This document shows, piece after piece, positions 30,619-41,507 of a stretch of DNA of 64,000 bases. Position 1 is the first letter of the stretch. Each line of letters begins with the position of its first letter. The notes under the pieces are model-generated. The model saw only the letters and a list, made by a program, of their open reading frames with translations. It was not told the origin of the DNA and made no database searches. Made by a program: the position numbers and the translations under genes. The DNA is from Nothophaeocryptopus gaeumannii (taxonomy: Eukaryota > Ascomycota > Dothideomycetes > Mycosphaerellales > Mycosphaerellaceae), in contig JASISA010000027.1 of assembly GCA_031771865.1 (NCBI GenBank), positions 620,001 through 684,000 of the forward strand, read 5' to 3'.

Positions 30619-30797
30619 ACTGATGATGCGAGAGGGAAGTTTGGAGAGAATGTTTCTCCTTGTGGATGCCGTGTTTGTGGATCGGACATACTAAGTTTCG
30701 CGTCAAGCTGCTGCTTAGATACCGTAGGGCATCGGCGCTTTACTTCACCCTAGGCGTACTTACGAGCCAAGCTGGCATTGAGGTCCTCGAGCGTCTA

Positions 30798-32767
30798 AGG
30801 CTTGCGTGGCTCCGCTGAGTCTTGCGTAGTGTTCGTCACGTTACGCCTATTGTTGCGTCCGCCTCGAGGGGCGCTACCTAGTGGGTTCGCTAGCTTGGCC
30901 AAACGTTCAGCGACGAGGTCGCTATTAAGCAGACGAAGCGCGTCTCGTATCTCGTAAGGGCTCTGGAAGCGCTTTCTACGAACGGCGACCTTGTACTCAC
31001 TAGATACCTTCTCCTCAAGGTCGTCCTGCTAGTTAATGTCGTCTTGCTTAATATACTTGAAGTAATAAGAGAACTTGGACTAGAATGTATCGAAGTTGTT
31101 ACTACCTTGCACGAGGCGCTTGAACTTTTGCTTCTTCGTGATCACAACGTGTTTGTCGCCCCAGTTCTACTCTATCTCGTCAAGGACGTCCGTATGGGTA
31201 AGGAAGTGCATATGCTCGAGGTTGTTATTGGCAGTGCCAGTTGTGTTGTTCACTACTATATCGACTAGCTCTTGCTCACTACCACGGCCGTTGACGCGAA
31301 TGTACGTCTCTATCTTGCGGCGCCATTCTACGAACGGCAGCTTGTCCTCTAGGCCTGCGCAGAAAGTATTAGGTAACTTGATTCTAGGGTCACGCACACG
31401 CTGCTCGCTATTTTCGTCGTAGAACGCTAGTGCCGACGCAGTTCGCAATAGTACGTCTAGTCGCACGTCTAGTCGCAGCCGGTCTCGAACTCCGTCGAAG
31501 GGCTCTACTAGGGTAGCGTTCTAGTAATGTACTATACGACCAGTGCCACCCCGGCGATTCGGTATCGTTATAAACGTCTTGTCTACTTCGTTATCGGAGT
31601 TCTGGCTTAGCAATACTTGTAGCCGGTCGACTGGCGTGAGTTCAGGCTGTGCCTACTATAGTTGCTAAATAGGTGTAACATCGCGATCACGTTCACGATG
31701 GCTTCGAAGTTGCTCCTCTAGCTCCTTAATGCGTCGCATTGCATCCTCCTACAGAGCTCGTAGCTTACGGCGATCTATCCGAGATTGCTTAGTCTTCTTA
31801 ATAGCTGTTGTGTAGGCGTTCTGTGCGGTAGAAAGCTGTTGCTCGAGGCTGTCGACCTTCATCTTAGCGGCATTCTTGTCCTTTCGTAGCTTGTCGACTT
31901 CCTTGCTAGCTTCCTTTAAAATGGCCTGCGCACGCGCTAGCTCGTCGTCGAGCTTGTCGCTCTTACGAAAGAATCTGTTAGCTTCTTCGTCTGTAGCTAT
32001 GAACTTGAGCGTAGCATTGTTAAGAACGTCCAATCACTCGTCCGGGTAGCTATAAACTCGCTCCTTCAAGTCGTTGAAGTCGGTAATGCCTATAAAGAGG
32101 TTGACGTCGTAACGAGAGCGCCACTTGCCATCGTGTTGGCCGCCGTGCAGTGTCGCTTAGTACGGCCGATTCGAGTAACAAGGTGTTGCCGACTCGTGCA
32201 ACCGTGCCTTGCCTTATGTTAGCGAGCACGCCTAGTGCTTCTCCGCTGAGAATCTGCTCTGATACTGCGTATAGTGCCTAATCTAGCTCTTTCTTGTCAT
32301 TCTCCAACGCCTTACGTGCCTGTTGTAACCCCTCGCCTTCCTCCCAGTACTGGCGTTCCGCCTCTTCCTCGTCTTCGATAGATAGGGCGGCGTTCGAGAA
32401 GCCCTCGAATTCCTCGTTTGTTAGGGCGATGGCGGAGAGTGGCTCAGATCCCTAACAAGCATCGTCGATGTTGTCAGGAGTGCCGTGGGTGGAGTGTTGA
32501 AGGACTAAAGCGTCCTCGTTAGCTACCGGATGGACTCGAGTCCGAAAGTCGTCCACTGTCTCAATCTAGCCGCGTAGCATTGAGTGCGACTGCGGTAGTA
32601 GTCCTAGTAGAGCGCGCCGCCACGCGCTCGGTGGTAGTGGTGGCTACGGCGCCGGAAATGGGGCATGCTCGCGCTCGAGTCCGTTTTCTGAGTAGTTAGC
32701 CATCTGGCTGTCAATGCTGTGTACCTGGTGCTGTCTATTGCGCGAGAGCTCTTCTCTATAGCTCATA
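30798..32767 (-). mobile_element. LTR-retrotransposon gag-like remnant, nonsense-mutated
   Basis: The minus-strand frame begins near the ATG at 32767 (MSYREELSRNRQHQVHS) and continues as AALSIEDEEEAERQYWEEGE. After one frameshift near 32,150 come GITDFNDLKERVYSYPDE, a coiled coil (AQAILKEASKEVDKLRK), a gag-type core (KLPFVEWRRKIETYIRV), FKRLVQGSNNFDTF and YEIRDALRLLNSDLVAERL, ending near 30798. This order (coil, then a gag-like 'retrotrans_gag' core) fits fungal gypsy-type elements. Several in-frame TAG codons (NNFDTF*SKF, DDIN*QDDL) stand where Trp or Tyr would fit, compatible with RIP-type C-to-T changes. No pol is found, so the element is truncated next to the F-box gene. Confidence 0.6.
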
Positions 32768-33100
32768 ATTGTGCTGTTGCAAGGTGAGTAACTGTCTGTT
32801 AGTCGATTAACCTGCCTATCGCGTATCGCGAAAACCTGTCGCTTGTCGCGAAAATTGGTCGCTCGCTCTCTGTGCGATTGACCGGTTAGTCTTAGTAGAA
32901 GTAGTGTCACGGGTATAGGTAAACGTGAACAGTAGGTACTAGTTTTATGTTGAGTACTTCTACGAAGGTTTCTAAGTAAGGAGAAGGAGCAACAGATAAA
33001 GTAGGGCGCTGCCAAGCGCTAAACCTCGCATATGCGAGCTACGTCACAAGGGCTGGAGCCAGCCTGGTAACACTTATAGCCGTTGAGGCATGCAGCACTG

Positions 33101-33367
33101 TGTAGGAACCAATGTATGTTGATTGTGTTGGGTTATCAAGAGTGTGAAAGGTGGCTTCTCCTAAGGGACTAGAGAAGTATATGCCTTAGGCCGGATACCA
33201 AGCATGTTGCCTCAGGCAACCATACACTAGTGGCCCAGGGTCCACTCTATATGATGTCCTCCGATAGCTGCACTTTTCAACACGTCCTCCTCTTACTTAA
33301 CATGTAGTCCCAACTGAAGACTTTGACAGTCTCGTTACTTGCTTGAGTTCAGCACTTATTGTCCACA
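33101..33367. repeat. Possible solo LTR
   Basis: A 267-bp non-coding block starts TGTAGGAACC and ends TTGTCCACA, so it has the TG...CA ends of an LTR and sits directly upstream of the gag remnant. No second copy is in the window and the flanking 5-mers do not match, so this is a weak call. Confidence 0.3.
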
Positions 33368-33475
33368 GTATCTGTAAAAGCATCAAAATCAGTGCACATG
33401 CACTGCGAGCTTGAGCCCCTTTTAGTTGTGTTAGCTCTAAATCTCCGAACGTTGTATTTAACCCATTCCTCTTAC

Positions 33476-33724
33476 TTACCCGTCGGTCATATAATATCTC
33501 AGTTTATTGCTTGGCAAGTGCGAATACTTCTCGCATTGATCCAGACAGGCGGGGTTGTTTACCACTTCGACACAGTAGGCATGGTCGGTACGAACACAGC
33601 CCATTTTTGATTTGCGGTGTAAGCAGCTGTAGAGTTCGCTTTCGCAGCATTTCGTCCCTGCATGCCAGCCCCATGATAGGGGAAGTAGAAGTGTAGCGAT
33701 TGTTACTGAGCGCAAGAGTTTCAT
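33476..33724 (-). CDS. Small secreted cysteine-rich protein (effector-like candidate)
   Basis: The ATG at 33724 opens an 82-residue protein. A signal peptide (MKLLRSVTIATLLLPLSWG) is followed by a short mature region with seven cysteines (KCCESELYSC, KMGCVRTDHAYCVEVV, NPACLDQCEKY). Small size, secretion signal and Cys density are the usual profile of fungal secreted effectors or antimicrobial-like peptides. No homolog is recognised and activity cannot be inferred. It is intact although it sits between a possible LTR with gag remnant and a LINE remnant, the genomic setting in which pathogen effectors often occur. An odd cysteine number leaves one possibly unpaired. It could also be a spurious short frame, but the signal peptide argues against that. 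Confidence 0.55.
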   Translation of the reverse strand: MKLLRSVTIATLLLPLSWGWHAGTKCCESELYSCLHRKSKMGCVRTDHAYCVEVVNNPACLDQCEKYSHLPSNKLRYYMTDG

Positions 33725-33899
33725 AGTATCCGACAAGAGTATTGTGATTCTCGGTTCGACAAGGTAAATTGATAAAGGTAAGGAGGAAGTCGTACGTATA
33801 ATAGCGACTAGAGTATGCGTGGCTGTAGAGGATTTCGCGGCCTCTTTTAACTGCCGCTTAAGGTACGCTCCGGGGTACCGCTCCTACCATATATAGCAA

Positions 33900-34500
33900 T
33901 GGTCTTCTAAAAGTCAAGGACTAAACACAAGACGGATAGCCTCGTGAACTTCCAAGGCTATAATACCAACCCTTCCAAGGAAGTGAGAATCCTAGGGTTA
34001 TGGGTCACACCAAAGCTCCACTGGGGAGCTTATGTCAAGAAAGCCTATGAGAGGGCAGAGGCAAACATGGCCTCAATTACCCAGACAGATGTACAAGGCA
34101 ATTGTGAGGCCAGCCTTGACATATGGGAGCCAGATCTAGGCTGAAGAAATGGCCCAGACCCAAAGACTACAGAGAAACCTAGCTAAGAAATTGAAAACTA
34201 TCTAGGTAGCATGTCTTATTAGGAAGGTAACTGGAGCATACAGGTCTGTCCCACTTAGGGCTCTGGAACATGAGACAGATATCCTCCCAATAGACCTATA
34301 GCTACAGCAGCTAAGAGTAAAATGTATCCGTAGAGGCAGGGAAACCTGCGCTTAGAGAGTCGTACGAAACGAACGGAGTGCACGCGAATAACGATTCAGG
34401 CTCTCTCTGCCTCTGCGGCTTGTAGTAAACACTATCTATCGCACGTAAGAACTACTCAGCGCACCGCGCTGAGCCTGCAGATAGTCCGACTCGTAAAACT
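33900..34500 (+). mobile_element. Non-LTR (LINE, Tad1-like) reverse-transcriptase remnant
   Basis: Plus-strand fragments match the C-terminal part of a fungal LINE reverse transcriptase: VRILGLWVTPKLHWGAYVKK, AYERAEANMASITQ, then in other frames AQTQRLQRNLAKKLKTI and TGAYRSVPLRALEHETDILP. These are the usual order of blocks after the RT active site. In-frame TAG codons and frame changes show decay; the YADD catalytic site and the 5' part are absent. Confidence 0.65.
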
Positions 34501-34880
34501 AACTATGCTCTGCTTCGGTCATGCTAGCATCCTCGCCAGCCTCATCTTCGCCCATCTCAACGTCCTTATCCTCCGTATCAGGATCAGGCTCATCCTTACT
34601 TGATGTAACAGATAGTGTCTCAGTGAAGAAACTATCTACGAGAAGTGCGGAAGTAAGCTACGGGTCTTGGCGCATGCACGTGATGAACCAGCCCCTCACT
34701 CCACCTTCCTATTCTTTGGCACCTGGCACACTAGCAAATCAAAAAGCAAGCATGGAACAGCAGTGTCAGTAACGTCGAAGCGCATGAGCCATGGCAACTG
34801 ATGCATGATGGCCTGAGCCTGAAGCACATTAGGGTTAGGCATTCGATCAAAAGCAAAGGGGTAAAAAAACCCCCTCATCT
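34501..34880 (-). other. Probable transposon-derived remnant
   Basis: Minus-strand frames show an acidic tail (SSKDEPDPDTEDKDVEMGED) and, just upstream, PFAFDRMPNPNVLQAQAIMH, separated by a stop. Style and place suggest the end of a decayed mobile-element protein, but no family is recognised. Confidence 0.3.
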
Positions 34881-35029
34881 ATCCTGTCGATGATTAATGC
34901 ACGCCGGCACTACATTTGAATACGCCGGTTTCCGCGATGCATGTCACTGTACAAAAGCATTTGCTACCAGGCTTCAAGATATGAGCACCTTCGCTTTAGG
35001 ATTTAGCAACCCCGTTCTAGTTCCCCTTT

Positions 35030-36473
35030 CTACAGAGCAGCAGCAAACCCAACGGCAAGCGCAACCACCCACAGCCACATCGCAGGCCCAGGTCCAACAG
35101 AAGAAGAATCACCCTTCTGGCTCCCACTTGTCCCATTCCCACTCGACCCACTCGTGGTGTTGCCGTAATTGGTGTCATGTGCCTCAGTGCTCGACACACC
35201 ATTGCTAAGGTCTGCGTCCGTGCTGGAAGGCTCACCAGCCCACTGACTCCCATCACCCCCCAAACCAGGACCCGTACCCGCACCATCATCCATATACTTC
35301 TCCGCACCCTGCGGCATCTCCGGCAGCAAGGTAGTATTAACGTGCCACTGCTCCGTCTCAGGCGGGCATGCAGGGACGGTAGTAGTGCGGCGGGCACCTC
35401 CATCACCGGAAGGGTTAGGAGTAGCTGCATAAGCGGCCTTGAGACGGTCATAATCTTCATTAGGTTCAGCTTGGCCGTTCGATCCGACTTCCACGAGTCC
35501 GTAGCCGTTCACTTCGAGAGTGTATTCGTAAGCGAGACCGCCAGAGTATGCGATTGTCATCTTTTCGGAGTAGAGTGCCCCAATCTCGTTCCATTGACGG
35601 GTGTTGGTGATGCATCCAAATTCGGACAGGAAAAGTGGGAGAGAGTAGTTCGAGTAGGTTTTGACTTTCTGATCCCATCCAGATTGCGTGAAAGAGGAGG
35701 GGTCACACCAGGAGTAGTCGTTGAAAGCGAAGAAGTCGGAACGGGCGATTTCGTCTTCGCCGCAGGCAAAGTAGAGGGCTTGGGATTCGATGTTTTCGGC
35801 TACGTCGGCGGAGGAGTAGCCTACGGGGATGGCGCGGGGGGCTTGAGCGCGCATATAGTTGCGCATGTCGCGGGTGACGGCTTTGATGTAGGGGGCTGCG
35901 TTGGTGTTGTTGCGGGCGTTGATGACTTCGTTGCCGGAGAAGAAGAGGAGGAGGTTGTCTGGGACATAATCAGTATGTTGAACACAAGGAGGTGGATAGG
36001 TGAGACTCACTGTAACCAGCAAAGGCATCGATGGTGGCGAAGACGGACTGTAGGTAGACATCGTTGTATGAAGCATGCAGCGAGTCAATGTCCTTTCTGT
36101 TCAGAGAATACTTTGGCGTGTTGGCATCCAAGGCAAGGTAGATACCAGCCTCATCCAGAAGAGCCATAGCCTCGTCATGGTTCTTGCTGTTGTCGATAGT
36201 GTAAATACGAATAGTGTTGATGCCGAGCTCCTTGAAGCGCTCCACATCGTTACGGAAGGTGTCCAGGTCAAGCAATGGATCTGCTGCATCGGCCGCACCA
36301 CCTGGCTGGTATGCCACACCGCGAATGTAGAATCGAGTGCCGTTTGCCCAGAAAACATTGCCTTCGCTTGTGACTGGAGGCAAATTGCCTTGTGCGCGTG
36401 GGATGATCTTGCCACACACGGCAATCGCGAGCGACGCGAGAGCCAGCGCGCCGGACGCAAAGGTCGTCTTCAT
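35030..36473 (-). CDS. GPI-anchored beta-1,3-glucanosyltransferase (GH72)
   Basis: GH72 enzymes (Gel/Gas) cut and re-join beta-1,3-glucan chains at the outer plasma membrane during wall growth. Exons 36473-36011 and 35958-35030 give 463 residues; the 52-bp intron (GTGAGT...CCCAG) restores AFAGYNNLLLFFSGNEVIN. Signal peptide: MKTTFASGALALASLAIAVC. Family motifs: FYIRGVAYQPGG, LGINTIRIYTIDN, the acid/base Glu in SGNEVIN (about residue 165) and the nucleophile Glu in LFLSEFGC (about 267). There is no C-terminal X8/CBM43 Cys domain, so this is the short Gel type. A Ser/Gly/Thr-rich stalk precedes the terminal hydrophobic segment (MWLWVVALAVGFAAAL) expected for GPI attachment. No defect seen. Confidence 0.92.
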
Positions 36474-37736
36474 CGTGGAGGTAGTGTAGGCGAGATAGGT
36501 AGGTTTTCGTAATTTAGAGTTTCGTCGAGGTTTCAGAGCGAGCGACTTGGTGAGTGAATCGATAAAAGGAAGAAATCAACGAATATTCAAAAGACAATTA
36601 AACCACGAATAATTCGGTGGCGAGAAGAAGGGTGTGTAAGAGGAGGGTCACCCGGGAGCTCACGGTAAGTTTGGCCAGGGCATTTATCTTTATTTGGGGT
36701 GTCGGCCATCGCCAAGGGCCCAAGCGATCCCAAGAGCATTGGCAGCAGTGTATTCGCAATCCGCCGAGCGATTGAGCGCGACAACTCGTTTCAATGACTA
36801 TCCAAAGACACGTACAAGCTTCTGCTGTGCAGCAAACCCAGTGCGGAATGCTGTGGCTGGCTGTAGCATGTTGGTGATGTGTATGGCCCTCCTCACGCCG
36901 TGCTGGTGGTTCGGATTGCAACCGCAGCTTTGCGTTGAGAGATGTTGTCCTTCTTGGCCTCATGCAAGGCGGCCCTGCAGAGTACGTCCAGTGCCCTCAT
37001 ATCGTCTTTTCGCAACGTCTTCCATTTGCCACAGCTCTTGACCAAGTCGCTCGTGTCTTCGACGTCCGTCTTGGTGTTCGTTAAATCTCGCGTCTTGGGC
37101 GGTCAAACAGGGGCATCCACCCTCGCACCTTGGCAGCGCGAGATCCGCCCACCACTCCAGTCATTCAAATTGGAGAGTTCTCTGCACCGCCGTCGACCAA
37201 GCATCTCAGGTATTCGCAGCCGGATCAGCAATCATTTCGTTTGAGACGCACAGTGTCGATCTGAAGGAGAAGCGCCGGGGAGGTGCAGATGCAGCTTTCG
37301 TGAGAGGTGACGTCGGGTGGGTGCCTGAGAATGCGGCTGGTCTACGTGAAGAGCTGCTGGTCTGCCGTCTTGCGGACGTTTCAACCTCACGTCTTCATCC
37401 TCTACTGGACATGGGGTGTAGCGTGCGGTGGCGGGAAGAGGAAGAATAGCAGAGGCTGGATGTAAAGCTTGGGAAGAGGTCTCGTTCTGAAACATTTCAA
37501 ATTTGATGCTGCTGCGTCATCAATCCGGGACCACGATACGCGTCGACAAGGTCTTCTTTATGATGCCTTCGAACGATGAAGAATACCACCCATAGCCAGT
37601 TTTCGCAGGAGTTGAAAGGATTTGAGGGGGTAAGTGTTAGGCTACGGAGTTGATCTCATGAGCTCATCTACATCAAGCCATCGACTACCACTACCTCCTC
37701 CTCTCCTGCCTAACTCCAGCCTCCATTCATCATCCT
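36474..37736. other. Long non-coding stretch
   Basis: About 1.26 kb holding the GH72 promoter and the 3' flank of the FAD-monooxygenase fusion. Short frames here have no recognisable domains. Confidence 0.4.
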
Positions 37737-40217
37737 CTACGAGACGGGCAACGGCGTGACCCCATTTGTCGCCTTCTTCAGAACTCCATTCGCACCTTTC
37801 TTCTCTTCGTCCGCCAAGACACGTTTGTCATTACCCGCACCTTCAACATCCAGCACCGACTTCCCACCTCCATACTTCTCCTTCGTAATCGCATGTCGCT
37901 CCCTCCTGTCAGCCAGGATGTCTTCTCTCACTACTCCCCAAGCTGTCATGACCAGGGCTGGGACCAGACCAGAGAGGGTTCCGCCGAGCATGATGATAGC
38001 TGATGCAAAATTCGGAACCACCATGCCTGCTTTCCAGAGATCGAAGAAACAGAGGCCGAGCCAGAGGAGGGCTGAGATGTCGAGGCCGTAGGTATTGAGG
38101 GTTAGGATTGGGTCGCTGCTGTTGGTCTGCGCGGTTGATTGAGAGAAGAGGGAGAGGTAGCTGATTCCCAGTCCCTCAACTTGCAAACGGTAGGTGTAGA
38201 CCCCGAAACTGACGGCGCTTAGTGCAATGGCGGTGAGCTTGATGAGCGGAAGGTCTCGCTTGACGTTGCTTATCGTGTCTTGATGGAGCGTTGACTTGCT
38301 GATGCCAGTCTTGACGAACAGCTCCTGCATCAGGGTAACGATGACTTGATGGAAGATCCAGAAGTAATGTAGTACCTGTCCAGAGATGGGAAGACCCACG
38401 CCAAGGACTTTCAGAGCGACCGGGGCGAATGCGAATGACAAGCTTAGTGGGAGGACAGTCCGGGTATACGCGAGATCCGTCAGCCTCATATCCGCAGCGG
38501 CGAAGTCTGCGACTTGGAAGCTGAGGTAGTGCACGAAGAACCAGATTGGGGCAACGACGCCCATGCCATAGATATTTGCGAATATGCCGAAGATGAGCGG
38601 GTATCGGATGAGCGTGAAACGGGATGCTTGGCGGTTGGATTCAATGAGCCAAATGGTGGAGAAGAGCATAGCCGAGGCCATGAAGGCGAAAGAGCGAGCC
38701 CACTGAACAGCATCCACGCCGCTCGAAGCTAGCATGAGACGGAAGTGTTCCTCCACACCGTGACCGCCTGTGTAGTTGGCGACGCAAGCCGAGATGAGTA
38801 GTAGCGGAGATGCCTTGAGAGCACGTAAAAGCAGAGACTCTCGTTGACCAACACCATGGTGCTGATTGTAAGGCATATTGACGCTCAAGGTCCTTTCAGG
38901 GACAGGTAGCCACTCGAGCAGCTCCGCTCCAATAATGTTCTCCGTTTGCATATTGATGAGAGTTGTCCCAGCGAGCGGTATGAACCAGAAGGCGAATATG
39001 TATGCTTTCCAGTCAGCGAGAGCTTGCATACGGCAGACGGCAGCAGCTTCTTTGACAGTCGCTTCGATCCGTGTCCTTCGCTTCGCTTGCCACTGCCGGA
39101 AGCCTTGCTCGATTGACTTTTGGTCATTCTTCCCGGCGTCGTGTAGTCGTTTCAGTTGGTTGGCGAGAGCAGCTGTAGACTCCACGGCGTTATTGCCGGC
39201 CTGTCCGTGATTGGCAGTCATTTTGTGGCAGCTGTCACCAATGGTGGCAATACGGCCCCAATGCCATTTATCGAAGAGAGCCTCCTCCATCGGGACAAGA
39301 GTGTAAGAGATTCTATGCTTCCAGAGATCACCAAGAGTGCTGCTCTCCCGACATGGACGCCATGCGTTGTCAAAAGCAACCTTCTCGGCATCAGCTTTGG
39401 TGTAGCGAGGGAAGTCGGAATCAGTGCATTTGTATGTCTTGTCGAGCTTTTCGAAGTAGAACCAAAAATTCCTCTTGTCTTTCCCGGTGATGATCAAAAA
39501 TGAATGGTCCTTGTCGTATGTGTTGTCGACGGTACCCTCCTCATCAAACCCAGGCACAGGATTGGAGATGCCGAAGAGACATCGATATGTAGCTCCTAAC
39601 TTTGTCTTCTCGCTTTCGGGGAAGTATGCAGGATCTTCCTTTGTCGCAATCCTCCACATTTCCTGCCTTACTCTGCTGTTCACTCCATCGCAGCCGATTA
39701 CGATATCGCCTGAGTATGAGCTTCCGTCTTCGCACTGGACAGTGACTCCAGAATTTGAGTGCTCAATAGATCTCAGTCGCTTATTCAAGAGCAGCTTCTC
39801 CTGCTGCTTGATAGAGTTCGCAGTAGCTCTGAGAACAAGCTGTCTGTCCAGAAAACTGGCTCCATAACCCAGGCGCGGTTCTAGAAGCCCAAAGATCGGT
39901 TGAGGTTCGTTGATAAGCGAGCCATCTTTCCGGTGTTGTCGAGCGTAGGTCATTGGGGTAGTCTGGTCGAGTATCTCTTGTGCTGCTCCGAACTGATCGT
40001 AAATGCGCAGCGAGTGTGGCCCAAGACCGATCGACGCTCCAACTTGGGGATCCAGCAAGCCGCGAGCCTCCAAGAGCACGAAGTCGATGTCTCCATGTTC
40101 AAAGGCGTTCGCCAAGGCAAGTCCAGCGATCCCGCCTCCGACCTAACAGAGCGCACATCAGTCAGCAATTGTTACGCTGGGTGTCTGATGAACTCGACTT
40201 ACGATGATGACCTTCAT
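37737..40217 (-). CDS. FAD-dependent monooxygenase with C-terminal multi-span membrane domain
   Basis: Exons 40217-40203 (only 15 coding bases) and 40142-37737 give about 806 residues; the 60-bp intron (GTAAGT...TGTTAG) restores MKVIIVGGGIAGLALANAFE, a Rossmann FAD site. Further flavoprotein marks are VIGCDGVNSRVRQ (DG motif) and ATIGDSCHKMTANHGQAGNN (GD motif). The first ~430 residues are a PaxM-type hydroxylase; the last ~370 hold several hydrophobic spans (LLLISACVANYTGG, FGIFANIYGMGVVAPIWFF, ALLWLGLCFFDLWKAG) before a charged tail. Such monooxygenases often epoxidise polyprenyl chains in meroterpenoid pathways, where a separate membrane cyclase acts next. Whether this tail is a cyclase-like partner is unproven. 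No prenyltransferase or PKS is in the window. Confidence 0.83.
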
Positions 40218-41507
40218 TGTGCCAGTGCCAGACCTGCGAGGTAAGTGAGACGTCAGAGCGAGTAAAGGCCTGGATCTGTTGGTCGTGAGCTGGTGTCTGG
40301 GACGATCACAGAGCCGCAAGGACGGAGAGAAAGTGAAGTATTATTACACTTATACCCAAACCTGTCGTAATCGGCTGAGAGCTCATCACATGCAGGCACA
40401 AGGGTGCAGGCGCGATCTGCGAGACTCGCGTGTAGACTGCAGATGTTTGTGTCAAAACGCAGGGCATAAATGCCCTGCTGATAAACGCTTGCAGCTAGAG
40501 ATCCACTGTGATTGGACATTTTAGCAAGCGGCCTAGATAAAATGTTCCGAAGTGTTGTAGGCGAACACAGTCAGCGAGAGCAAAGTGGAGCGGCTGAGGT
40601 GGTACGTTGTTGAGGATGCTGCTCCTTCCCGCTTTTGGGCGCGTCCACTGCGTGAGCCAGTAGGGCTACCCACGCCTTGAGACTGGCCCGCAGAACAATG
40701 GTACGCGCTTCCGGCGGGCAGCAGTCGTGCCCTCTGATTGAAGCGGGACCGTCTTGCTTCAACCTCTAGGGGCTATACCGGCTTGAAGACCGAGTTGGCG
40801 AAGTTGGCGATAGTGTCTGGCGGGGCATGGGCATATACTGGCCGGACGGATTCAAATCCTTGAATGGGTGCCTTATGGCAGGCGTCAGTAGTAGTATCAC
40901 TATGTCAGGAGTACCAACGAGTCAACGATGCTGCCAACGTTGCACGAGCGCGCCTTACTGTAACACAATGTCGTGGTTGGGTACTGTATCACGGGCATGC
41001 GGCCGGACGGGATGAAAGGTTCGTCCGAGACCAGGCATCTCATTTGTTCCGTGCCGGGCTCGTACGAGACTCGTCCATATTGGTTGTCGTTGAAGTCGCG
41101 TTGTCGTGATGGCGATGGCGAGATGTCAAATGTCAATTCCCAAACACTTCCAGGTCCACAATCATGTCCGCCAAGCCTGGACATCATGATGACTCAGCGA
41201 GGGCGCCAAGCACTCCAACCAGTCCACCTCCCTCTCGACCTTCGCTCAGGCATCGAATGCTATGTATACCAAGGGCGTTGCCGTTCATTGGAAAGGCATA
41301 ATGTCTCGAACACTGAGCGCACCCCTCGACTAATGGAGACATTTCTACGCCGGAGACTTATACCGCTCTTGGCCGGCGTGGGCAACAGTCAGCCGCCAGA
41401 GGATCCGCCAGGGACTACAGAGCGCTGATGCATCACCTCACCTCACGTATAAAGACCTAAAAACTCCGACTGTGAGGGTATTGCTATACATACCATTGTA
41501 ACCCACA
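40218..41507. other. Long non-coding stretch
   Basis: About 1.29 kb between two divergent genes: promoters of the FAD-monooxygenase fusion and the PLP enzyme. No gene, tRNA or repeat is recognised. Confidence 0.4.

Noticed and set aside
33101..33367. A confident solo LTR with target duplication
   Set aside because: The flanking 5-mers (CACTG, GTATC) do not match and no second copy is in the window; kept only as a weak feature.
35177..36169. Plus-strand 330-residue frame opposite the GH72 gene
   Set aside because: Antisense shadow; no family features, and the GH72 gene with both catalytic Glu explains the sequence.
40841..40880. tRNA-like B-box (GGATTCAAATCC)
   Set aside because: No matching A-box or cloverleaf stems around it.
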